A DNA stretch of 64,000 bases, taken from assembly GCF_032118995.1 (NCBI RefSeq), contig NC_092651.1:13107285-13171284 (forward strand). Reading direction: 5' to 3'. The DNA is from Asterias amurensis. Taxonomy: Eukaryota; Echinodermata; Asteroidea; Forcipulatida; Asteriidae. Both the position numbers and the translations under genes were made by a program. This document shows, piece after piece, positions 14,142-26,000 of this stretch. Numbering within the stretch: position 1 is the first letter of the stretch; the number at the start of each line of letters is the position of its first letter. Below the pieces are notes generated by a model. It was given only the letters and a program-made list of their open reading frames with translations. It did no database searches and was not told the origin of the DNA.

Positions 14142-14635
14142 TTTCATCTATCTTTAGCTTCTTTAGAGAGCCACTTTGTGTTTCATGGCTCCCGGGGCTG
14201 GATGTGTCATATCAAGAGGTCTCCAGCCAATATTGTGATATTTTTGTTGACACGTATCAAAATTTGGCAAGGGGGTGTTTTCGGTACGTAGTTGAAGTCA
14301 TGGTGGGCAAGTAGTTTGCAGAAATCGGACGTGAAAAAAACGTTTTAAAATAATTATTCGCATTATGCAAATCTTAGTGAAACGTCACTTTACTTATTTA
14401 TAATTTATGCACGACGTTGGTTGGCTCCGATTATTTGAAAACGTTTATTTTACGTCCGATTTCTGTAAATTACTTGCCCACCATGACTTCAACTACGTAC
14501 CCAAAATACCCTTTGCCAAATTTTGATGTGTCAACTTACATGTTCACAACTTTGGCTGGAGTAAAACATCCTGCCCCGGGAGCCATGAAACACAAAGTGG
14601 CTCTCTAAAGAAGCTAAAGACAGATGAAACAAATC
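14142..14635. mobile_element. Foldback MITE with long inverted repeats
   Basis: The left end (tctttagcttctttagagag, then ccactttgtgtttcatggct) is the reverse complement, with few mismatches, of the right end (agccatgaaacacaaagtgg, ctctctaaagaagctaaaga). Complementarity continues inward past the shared cccgggg block into the middle, so nearly the whole 0.5 kb can fold. It has no coding capacity and is a non-autonomous DNA element. The 5' member of the pair is at 13,190-13,545. Confidence 0.8.
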
Positions 14636-14649
14636 AAGCAATAACTAGA

Positions 14650-15770
14650 CTTATAGATGAGTGTTAACAAACACAAAGCTGGACGTGTTGTGTTACTTCG
14701 ATTAAGTGCCTTTAAGCTGATCGAATTTTAAGATGGAAGACTATTGATCTTTGATTGGCTCTTTTTTTCTTCTTCTTTCTATTTTCAAACAAATACTTTA
14801 TAGGCTAAAGAAGAAGCCGAGACCGAATGCTATGGAGTTTTAGGCGGAAACAAAGAAATATCATTCAATCTAAATACAAAAATCTCGACGAAAATAAAAC
14901 CTGTTCCGACAGTACATGTTTTTATAATTCGTTCATTATCTGCAAAACGCAGAGGGCGCTCTATCATTCAAGTGTATCAGTTTCATTACCACAACATGTA
15001 ATGACAATCACTTTATGTACCCGCAAGTTACAACACTTTTTATTATGATCAACGCATTGCGACACTTTAAATATCACTTTGTGAGGTTACCCCATCTAAA
15101 AAGCAGATCAACAGTCAGCACGGGAAGAACATTTTTTTTCGGTTATTTTTTTACTATTTTTTTTTTAGCATGACTTTCACATAGTGTTGTGCACGCATCC
15201 TGGCACTGGTGCTTATGATCTACACCGCTTCATGACTTGGCACTGCCTTGACTTGACGGAGCCTTCAGGCCCATCAAACATATAATGACAGCTTTGAACA
15301 TTCAATGTTCATTCTCCGTAGCCAAAGGGGTCGGGGCAATTGTTATTTGATAATTGAGATGTTTTCCTGTTTTCCAATCTTGACCTGAATAAATGTAACT
15401 TTTGTTTCCCATGCTCGTAGTGTTTATTCCATGTAACCATGGAGGTATAGTGTAACGGACACACGGAGCAGAGGACAGACCGTTCCAATTGCCCCAAAAT
15501 CTGTTTGGCATGCATTTTTTTCAAGCACACTAAATCATAATAATTATTATTATAATATGCACTTGCATTTCTCAAGTATTTCTTAAAACTTCGCTATTAG
15601 TTAAAACTGAATTTTTACAAATCTTATGAAGTTTTCACAAATCTTCATTATTATTTTTTGTCGGGAAAAAAAATGTTGTTAGAAGTTAGACAAACGGACA
15701 CCCCCCCCCCCCAACTACGCCCCGCCCCGGCAGTCGCTCAGCTAGTTGACCTTGAGTAACCTCTCCGTTC
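14650..15770. other. Region upstream of the SUPT20H promoter
   Basis: No coding exon is recognised on either strand. A C run lies at about 15,701-15,713. In vertebrates a divergent gene sits close to SUPT20H; I see no sign of a divergent gene here. Confidence 0.45.
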
Positions 15771-15849
15771 GTGTTTACCGCAATGCACTCTGGGTTTCAA
15801 GATGGCTGCCAGTATAGCACACACATGATTGTGACAGCGGATGGAACAG
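15771..15849 (+). promoter_or_regulatory. SUPT20H: Probable SUPT20H start region and first exon
   Basis: The segment contains gcaatgcactctggg followed by ttcaagatggctgcc, the latter resembling the YY1-type AAGATGGC element often found just downstream of start sites of animal housekeeping genes. It ends in a good donor (acag|gtaaat, last exon base 15849). Three ATGs lie inside: 15801 (an 8-codon frame that stops), 15825, and 15841 (ATG GAA CAG, ending exactly at the donor in phase 0). If exon 1 were joined directly to the 17,118 exon, the 15841 ATG would give an in-frame alternative protein start. The true transcription start is not visible. Confidence 0.5.
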
Positions 15850-16906
15850 GTAAATATTTAAGAGTCTCTTACAACGATCGTGTATTGTTTTTGCTTCCGA
15901 TCTGTGTTTCGAATTGTCACCTGAGGTCATGGTTAGTATTCGGCGGCTTTAGTTTGAAATGTTCTACATTATCATGGACGATATTGGGCATTTACTGTTT
16001 TAATTTAGTCGCTCAATTTCAGTTTGACAGTTGACTCCGTGTACATGTAACACGGTCCGACCCTACAGCTCAGTCACGTCAGTGCAGACTCAGCTGGCTA
16101 GCTGGGGAGATTCAGTAACCTACCTGGGTTTTTTTGCAAAGTAACATACTGAATATTTGTGTGTGAAGCTAATTATTAAATAAACATTAACATTACAGTT
16201 GCTAATTATACATAAAAAAGTAACATAAACATAGACCTAGTCTTATTTATATTTTTATATAAATAGAACTAGCTTAATAATAATAGGGCTAGGCCCAAGT
16301 AAAAAATAAAATAGGAAATGTATCCAAATCCCATTGTGAATGTAACTGTAAGCGATCTTTCTGGCCAGATCGTACATTTGCAAATATAATGAATGAAGTC
16401 TGTGTTTAGTATGCATTTTGTTTGGGTATTGTTTGTAATTCGAAACTTCATGCATTGGACTCTCTCATGGACTTTTTTTTTAGTTCAACAATGAGCTCAA
16501 GATTAGAGAATACATTTGCCTTCTTCTTAGAAAGATTAAAATCCAGTGAAATGACTTACTTACAACTTTACAACAGGTATGTTATTGTACTCTTTTATAC
16601 TTCACTATTCAGTCCTTTTTTTGGTCTAATTTACTTAGACAACTGTACTGATCTGTACTGCTGTACCCTGTACTCTGTTGATAAAACTGTCATTACTTGC
16701 TAAGTTCCCTTTTTACAACTCATTTCAAAAACATGACAGTTCCCTCTAGTGTGATGGAGGTAGATCAAGCAATTATTTGTTGATGTTATTAAGCGTTGTG
16801 TGGGGAGTTTAATAGTAACACTTCTTTATTTGACAGGTACTTTGAAACTTCCCTCTCCTACATCTGTCACTGACTTAGGATTTCTTCTCGAATGTTACTT
16901 TCGCAG

Positions 16907-17004
16907 GCAATTTTGAACTACATCGGTGTAGCTCGGAACTGGTCAGCACACCATTGTGACGATACTAAAGATATGGATAGATTTGCAGAATTCTCAGGAA
17001 GATG
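16907..17004 (+). other. SUPT20H: SUPT20H exon 2: leader plus probable start codon
   Basis: The acceptor is tttcgcag|gcaatt and the donor aagatg|gtaagt. The last three exon bases, 17002-17004, are an ATG with A at -3, and the next exon continues in frame (Thr-Ser-Asn-Leu-Glu-Glu-Ala), matching the N-terminal helix of SPT20 proteins. An upstream frame from 15841, or from 16973, ends in a TGA created by this splice and overlapping the main ATG (see findings). Confidence 0.55.
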
Positions 17005-20000
17005 GTAAGTTAACAAAAAAGTCACAAAACGAAAATCAAACTACCCAACATGCCCTGACATGCTAGAATTGATTATTAAACCTATTCATTTATATTTTGT
17101 ATTCTTTTCTTTTACAGACATCAAACTTGGAAGAGGCCATTCAGACGGCTGAGGTGTGTATGATATAATTGAGCAATAAGCATTTAATAATGATTAATTT
17201 TTATGTAGCGCTCGCTTTATCATGGCCATATATTTCATTCGTTAAACCTCAACTCCCTAGGGATACAGCTGGTGCTGCGAGTTACCGTGCTCCAAGCTAA
17301 TCATTCACATAAACCATCTCTGCCCTCGCAGTACCCATTTTACCTTTGAGTGGAGAGAAGCAATAGTTAAGTGTCTTGCTGTAGGACACAAGTGTCATGA
17401 CCGTGATTCGAACCAACATCCCAATGACTTAACCACCAGAGCTTGAGTCCGATGCTCTTATCCGCTCTGCCACGACACCCCCACTTAATTAAATTAATTA
17501 AATCTAGGCGTGTTGGGATCTCACAAAGGCACCACTCAAAGTGTAACTTTTATCAAAGACAATTCATGGTGTTTATACTGTGATGGTTTGAAACTTCTTT
17601 CTTACTTTATCTGTGATTTATATTGCTTTTATAGGATCTGTGTTATGTTTGGTTTTTGGAACCCATCAAATGTGTCAATTATATAGACCATGTGAACTTT
17701 GTTTACAATAAGTGTGACCTTGTGCATTCTTTGAGTATTCTGGCAGGCAAGATACTACACTGGTCATATGGGAAAGTTAATATTTTGTGTCATAATTTCC
17801 ACATAAATTCAGGAATTATGAAAGCTGGACACGTTTTGAGATGTGCCCCTTTTCATCATATCATCAGTTGATAAGAATTATATAGTGCAATCTCCAAAAA
17901 ATATAAGATTTTATGTTTTCTTCCATTAGGCTGTGTACAAATCGTGCCTGCAGGAAGTCCATGTACTGTGGCTCTTTTGTAAACATGTGATGTCACAGGT
18001 CACATTGTCTTTTGGCTGGAATCTGGATAAATATGTTGTGATTACATCATGTGATGCTAAAACAGTGTCGCTATAATTGTAATGTCTTTTCAGGCCATTT
18101 TACATCATGCGGAACACAAGCCTACAAAGCCCAGGACTATAGGAAACAGCAAATGGTAAGTGAGGGCTACTTATTTGATTATTTATCAAAGAGATTGATT
18201 GTAAAACATGGTTTCATAAATCCAGGGCTCGAAGTAACTGCTGGCCAAACCTAGTAATTCCAGCAGTAACTCAAAAATTCAACAATTCTTGCAGTCCTGT
18301 GTTATCCGAACATATACTTCAAAGAAATTTTTTAATGTACACTTAAACTTTTCAGTTTCAAACCTCCTTATATTTATAAGCAAAGCAAGTATACAACAAT
18401 CAATATTAGGTCTTGTGGTAGGTACAAAACCTGATTCTAACTTTGACTTTTCTTAAAACTTCAAGCCCTGAAATTGAAGCGTAACTTTTTTATCACAGAA
18501 TCCAAATAGTTTGCCTGGAATGACAGGAGAGGAGGATAGTGGAAGTAGGATTGAGGTCACCGGTAGGCAAAAAAAAACGGTTTTCTTCTACAATTCAAAA
18601 CAATAATCAGCTTTTCCTCATGTACACTGATTATTTCTACAGGAAGTCATTGCATCACAGACTTCATGAGTTGTACTCAGAAGAATGCGGTAAACCTCCT
18701 AGCAATAAGGTGAGAACTACTCAGTGTATCTAACACATACATTTGTAGAGTTATATTTAAGAACTAGAGGGCGCACTGGTGATGCTTCTTGCACAAATGC
18801 GACGGGACTGCAAGGAGACACATGCACGCCATTCTGTACGCGGGTTGAATATGAAACACATGTTGGAGTTTTGTTTTTATTGAACGCTACACGATGCTGT
18901 TTTTTCAACTTACAAAATGGCCGCACAAACACGCGCTAAGCAATGCCTGTTTTGTCAACTTAGAAAACGGCCGCCTGCGCGCATGCCGGGTCACGTATAT
19001 AGGCCAGTGCGCCCTCTTGTTCTTATTTATAACTCTATGATCTAACATCATCATTCACCATTATCCCTAATCTATGTCACTGTCATTACCTACAGGTAAT
19101 GCTCTTTCTTTAGAAATTATGAATTAAGGATAGCAACACATAGAAAATTTGATTTAATGTAATATTGTTTGTGACAGTTCCCCATTGCTTTCAATAATTT
19201 GAGATTTTAATGTATTCTCCTTGTTTTCTGGTGAAGTCATAGAATTGGAAATAAGTTTGTTGTGTTTGTTCTTTCACAGCATCTCAAGACAGGGGTTCAT
19301 CTTTTGGACAAGTTAGCCAAGAGAGAAAAACTAACATGTCTTATAGTGAGTCTTGGTAGTCAGGGCTACTCCTTAATGCTGCGTGGAGAAAATGGTGCAG
19401 GTAAGAGCTGCTTTTCAAAGCAGAGAATAACGCTTAACCATTTCTACTTAGCAAAAAATGAACAGGATACTAGTCACAAATTGTACATGTTACATGGTAT
19501 TTGAGCTGGTAACCTTCTTCTAGCAAGCATATTTTTGTTGGGCTTAGCTACTTTGAGTGCTTAAGCAACAGTTCTACTGTTTATAGAAAATGAATCCATA
19601 TTACTCGTCACAAGGCATACTTAACCCTTTAGAAACTGTAGCGGCCACAAGCGACTTGTACCCATAATGCCCATAGCAGTCGCAAACTGCTGCTACACAT
19701 CACACCAGTCGAACTGTTTGCTGCATATTTGGTACAAGATGTATCATCCATCAATTATCGTCAGTCACAGTGATAAAAAAGGAAATCAGTTTGAGTGTTT
19801 TTCTTGTCTTTATTTGCAGAAACAGAAACAATGAGACTTCCTTATGAGGTAAGATTATCTTCCTTTATTATTTCCATTAAATAAATATATTTGTGGCATA
19901 TCATGGCCGAGCGGTTAAGAGCACCCGATTCAAGCTCTGGTGTTTGATCGGCAGAGTGTGGGTTCGAAACACGGTCGTGACACTTGCTGCGTTAAATTGG

Positions 20001-23000
20001 GAAGGTAGTGCTTTCTGCTCTACCGGTCAGGCTTCGGATTAATGATACACAAGCTTACATTCGTATGGACTGTAAAGGGGGTAACCTTGTTTCAGCCCTA
20101 GGAGTAGGTGGCAACAGCCTCTGAACAAAATTTGTAGCCCACACCTTGAAGTGGCCTTCAGGCCTTGTGTGTCTGGCGACTTGCAGAGAAAAACAAATTA
20201 AACCTTCCTACATTTTTTGCAAATGCCAAGGGATGTTGGTGTTACTGTGGCTATTTTGTCAGCTCTAGCAATCTTGGTTGCTATGGTAATGGTGACACTG
20301 ATCTCAACTTACACAGTGTGTATGGGGCCCTGAGTGACTGGATGGGTCACCCTATAGCCTTCTACATTACAGTCTGCAGCCCCTGTAACTGATTGAAAAC
20401 ATATGATTTACGAGTCCTGTGGAAAACCATCCACAGGCTAAACTCGGGTAGATTTTGAACCTCCCATCCCAACATTCTAGTGCAGATGTACAGAAAATCA
20501 TTAAAAACAAACTGTACTACATATCATGTTGGAAGTTTATCATCGGGTTTACTCCTTGTGAAGTTGTCATTCATCAAGTACTTTGTTTTTGTTTCGTTTT
20601 CACAGGAATCAGAGCTTTTAGAATATCTGGATGCAGAAGAGGTAAATATATTCCCAATATTTTAGTAGTTTTAAATCAACACAATGAACATACTAGTCTA
20701 CCAGTGTCTGTGGATGATTCAAAACCCAAACATGACTGCAAAAATGAAATGTATTGCCTGATGTTTCGTCCCTTGCCGAGTCTTTCTCAAGTGACAACAC
20801 AGCACAAACACAGCTCTGTGTAGCAGTCACTAGGTGGACATTCCCTTTGTTCTGTACACTTAAGGAAAATCATGTTCTTCAACACTGTAAACAACACAGT
20901 ACAGACATGTGTGAGTCGATGTATTAATTCAAGTCCCTGCATTATGTAGATCTCTTTTGTTCTCTGGTCCACACTTCAAATGTAGCGTTAAAACATATTA
21001 TAACACACCTCTTGCTTGTTCTGTATTCTGGTTGGCTGAAACACGGTCACGTTGGATGAACTAGTATAGTCTAGTGATCGCGTGCGCGTGTTTTGCTGGT
21101 ACTAGTTCATGAGCGGGCACTAGTCTTTGAAATATGCCCGGTTACAGCGCCCTCTCTCGACTTAACCGTAATTAGCAACTACTAAACTTCCTTTCTTTTC
21201 CAGGTTTCTGTTCTTACTTCACATTTAAGACCGAGCTGTGTTATAAAACACATAATATTGACTGGCATAGTTCGGTAACTAATGTACGTCTATTCCCCCT
21301 TCGGGCCTGTGAGTGACCAGAGGAAATAGTTGGCTCTTCTGGTCACACAAAGTCCCTGGGGGGAATAGACGTACACACTAGTTACCTCTTTGCCAGTCAA
21401 TATGTGTATACTGGTGTATAGTACAAAAGACACCCTTAGGTACAGATTGTTAGTCAGAAAGTTCACAATGACTTCACTCAACTTGCATCATTGCATGTCT
21501 TTTTGAAGTACAAAAATATTTGAGATCCATTTGAAAAATCAGATGTGTTTTCCATCAGACTTATACTGTGGGTTTTTCTTCTTTCTTCTTAGCTTCCACC
21601 AGTTCTGGTAGATCTGTTGGAGAAATCCCAATCTAATATCTTCTACAATGGCTGCGTCATAACTGAAGTGCGTGATTACAGGCAATCCGGTAACGGACAT
21701 AACTACACCACACGCTATGTGCTGCTCAGACCAACCGCACAGGTAAATATACACAATGCAGTGTTCAGATTGTATAACTAGTCTCGTAGGAGTATCAGGT
21801 TTCTGAATTAAACCACAATATTTAATCTTGTGTATTTTTTGTTTAAATGTTCAATATGTATGCACATCAGAGAATGCTTTCTTTTAATCAGAGTAATGTT
21901 TGTGCTCATGAGATAACTATTCCTGTCTTTTCTTTTCCAGACTCTCCTGTGTGACATAAATTCTATTTCAAATGATGGCAACAGGTTTACAAATGTAAGT
22001 CAAAGTATTTTGTCTACACACAAATCACATTTAATTTCTCCTGTTGTTGGACCGTTCAATAGCATCCTCTGTGGTATTGAATGGTAGGTAAACTGTGCCT
22101 GCCTGCAATGTAATATCATGTGGTGAATGCATGTACACATCTTGCACAGTTAACGCTCCTAAGCTTGGGCGAATCACGATATTATCGAATATCGCGATAC
22201 TAATTTGGAAACGATTTCGATATCGGATCGATTTGGTTTTAATCAAAATATCGATATCGATTAAGTATCGCAATATCGCGATGTATTTCTTAGCTGAGAC
22301 ATCTTGCACCCCATAGGTTTGGAGTAAAACCAGATGAACAGGTCATTAGAACACCTCTCTTATGCTATGACTGTCTCTTCTACAACTTTCACTGGGAGTT
22401 TGTAGACTGATGATGTCAAATTTAATTAATCGCGATTATATCGAATATCGCGATATATTGTCGGCGATATATCGTGAATAAAATAAATCGATATCGCCCA
22501 AGCTTAAACGCTCCTTCTGTCTACCCATTTAATATCCACTGTGGTCTTGAATGATAGATGAACTATGCCAGCCTGCAATCAGTGCCCAATTTCATATAGC
22601 TGCTTAAGCAGAAATGGTTGCATAACTAGTTTCTGCTTAGCAAAAATAAGCATAAAATCATTTAGAGCAGTGCATGCGCATGGTGTTTTGACTGACTGGT
22701 AAGTAACATTGTTTTTGAGCCCTGGTAAAAGGTGGTGAATGCATTTACACAGAACACACATGTACACACTTAGTTCTGCACAGTTTGCCACCAAATACAA
22801 CCCAAGTAGTAGAACGGTCTTAAGTGGTTGGCCAACTCGCATAGTCTCCTGTAGAGCAAGCTAGTCGAAACGTTGAGACCAACTCAGAACTGACTCCGCG
22901 GCAGTACAGTTAATTACGATCCTATAAGCTAAAGTAGAAGTCCAGTCTATTTTCTATACCATCCGCCCTGGTAATAGTTAAACAACAGGACAGTTCTTTT

Positions 23001-26000
23001 CAGAACTGAGAAGTCTCCCGAACCTCCGTTTATCTACTCCGCGGCAGTAGAATAAAGCAAGACAGTTCTCTAAGAACAAACTCTACCTTGCAAGTAGATA
23101 CACACATGGTGTTACCGCAAACCAAATATACATTGATACCTCACCATGCAATGCCTCAAATCCTATATCGCTGGAAAGTGTGGCCAAGAGTTGTGAAATA
23201 AATGAAGCCTAAATGGGAGCGTTCAGTGTGCTATACAAGGCTTACTTTTCCGGAATGGTTGCATCGCTAATCAACCAGTATTGTTGTTTTTTCTTCCCAG
23301 GATGAGAAGCTTCATCTTGAGAGCCAGTTACTCCTGGCAACCCAAGAGCCTCTATGCCTCGATCCATCACCAGCTGTAACATGTCTAGAGAATAAGATAC
23401 ATCAGGACAGACATAGACTGAATGGGAGAGCGCTCAAAAGGTACGAAGATCTTTACATTGCTGGACACACAGGAGTAAAACACAGGTTTTTGTATGCAGG
23501 TCGCCAGATACACAAGGCCTGAAGGTCACTTCAAGGTGTTGGCTACAATCATTTTTCCAGGGGCCGTTGCCACCTACTCCTAGGGCTTAAAACAGGGTTA
23601 CCCCCTTCACAGTTCATACGGATGTAGGCTTGGGTATCATCAATTAGAAGCCTGGCTGGTAGAGCAGAAAGCACTACCTCCCCAAGTGTCACGACCGGAA
23701 CTCAAACCCACATTTTGCTGATCAAACACCAGAGCTTGAATCCGGTGCTCTTAACCGCTCGGCCACGACACGCAACGACACGCCACAGGGTGCAAGGGAT
23801 ATACTCCCCCCCACTTATTTGACTAAGAAACTGGCCATAGAATCCTATGTGGTGTGTTACTTTACTTTTAAATGGAAAGGCAAGAGGACCTTTTTGGTGG
23901 ACTTGCCTATTTATGACACTGGCCGGAAACAATAATATAATTCTTTGAATTGAATAACTAAGGATCGGCGATTGTGATTTCCTTTTTGAAATGTCAACAG
24001 ATGTATGAAGCGGCATTCCCACATCATGAGGGCTCGGCAAGCTGCTCTGAAGACTCTACCTCCTCCTAAGGAACTTGGCTTACAAGACTTCCTCTGTAAA
24101 AGGAAAGACAGGACACCTGCGGTGCCTGTCAACTTAAAACTCGGCAAAACGGTAAATGTGTTTTCGCAGCGATCTACCTTATGCTAGTTAAAGGCAGTGG
24201 ACACTGTTGGTAATTACTCAAAATAATTATGAGCGTAAAACCTTACTTAATAACGAGTAAATGGGGAGCTGTTGATAGTATAAAACATTGTGAGAAATGG
24301 CTCCCTCTGAAGAAAGAAGTATTTTTCCACGAATTTGATTTTGAGACCTCAGATTAAGAATTTGATGTCTCGAAATCAATCGTCTGAAAGCACACAACTT
24401 CGTGTGACAAGGGTGTTTTTTCTTTCATTATTATCTCTCAACTTCGATGACCGATTGAGCTCATATTTTCACAGGTTTGTTTTTTTATGCATTGAGATAC
24501 ACCAAGTGAGAAGACTGGTCTAAGTCAATTACCAATAGTGTCCAGTGTCTTTAAAATAACTGAGGACCAGTCAAAACTCTCTCCAAAGCTCTCTCCAAGT
24601 CGGACCGGCTTATTCAGTGTTACAAACCTTCCTATTTCATATGAAAAATGGTCAGGTTGGTGTTGAGGAATCTTACCTCACTTTCCACCTCTAGAACCCT
24701 GGTTCGAATCACACCGGGGGCACTATGTGGATTGGGTTTCAGTCCCTACCTGACTGTTTGAGTTTTCCCTGGAGTAATTCTCTGGGGTTTTCCTCCTACC
24801 CCTAAAATTGAAACGTCTTCCTTTATGTCCTTGTATTCTCCCCAATTAGGTTCTTGGCTTGTACAATGATTAAGTTTGCTTTTCTGAGAGTCCTTGGCTT
24901 CACAACCAGAATAAATAAAATGAAATGGGGAAGCAGCTGACGGAGTGGCCAAATGACTAGCTAATGGACCTGCTGGCTAGTCACTGAAGAAGTTCAGGCC
25001 AAATTCTGTTACATTCTTGAGAAAGAAACCATCTCCTGATTAAAAAAATACTGCTTTGCGGTTTTACAAATCTAAACAGAGGCAAGAAGCAAAATTATAG
25101 TCTGGTTCTTTGTGTGCTTCAGAATAAGTGCTGGCATTGATAATGTGTACACAGGAAACTAAACAAAAATGGCTGTGTTCTTTGCTGCCAATTCTCTTAC
25201 ATTATTTGTTGGGAGTAGAATGTACAGCATGTTTACACTCTACTGAATCAAACTGCTTTGTTAACTTTGCCAATGTATATTTAGTGGAATGTAATTTGAC
25301 AATACATGTATATAGATTGTCCTAGTTAAATTGTCCATGTGTATCTTATCCATAGTGTGTTGATATGTGGAAGCAGAGAGAGACTGACTATCCTCCTGCA
25401 GATATCAGCTTGGTAAGTTCAACTTATTCACCTTTACTCAACATCTTGAGTTAATTTTTACTTAGTGTGGCTGCATTTGTTGAACTGTTTGGGATTTCAT
25501 GATGACAATCAGTGCATACTGATCGAATGGTTGAGTTGTTGCACCATTGGTTTTTTTCTTCAGAATCATGACAACTCACAGGGAGACTATTTCCATGTTG
25601 TTACCACAAACCCTATTAGATTGTGTCTCCACCATGCACAGTTTCAAATCCTACTTATGGACTTGGTGCTACCACAAACCTTACAAACCTTACTAGATTG
25701 TATCTCCACGATGTAAAGTTCAAAATCTTACTCATGTTTATGATGTGACCGCAAACCTTACTAGATTGTATCTCCACCATGCAGTTTCGAATCCTACTCA
25801 TGGACTTGGTGTTACCACAAACCTTACTAGATTGTATATCCACCATGTAGAGTTTCAAAACCTACTCATGTACATGCTGTTTTCCGCAAACCTTACTAAA
25901 TTGTATCTCTATCATGCACATGATATTGAAACCTAATTGGATTGCATCTTCACCAAGCAAAGTGTACAAATCGTTTATGTACTCATGTCCATTGTGTTAC

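Noticed and set aside
16484..16572. Exon-like segment with ATG (MSSRLENTFAFFLERLKSSE) between good AG and GT sites
   Set aside because: The sequence does not match the SPT20 N-terminus and its phase does not lead into the 17,118 exon in frame; it could be an alternative leader exon but nothing else supports it.
19913..19990. Possible functional tRNA gene
   Set aside because: A and B boxes are good, but the acceptor stem does not close and a SINE body follows; sister copies at 23,503 and 28,060 show the same structure.
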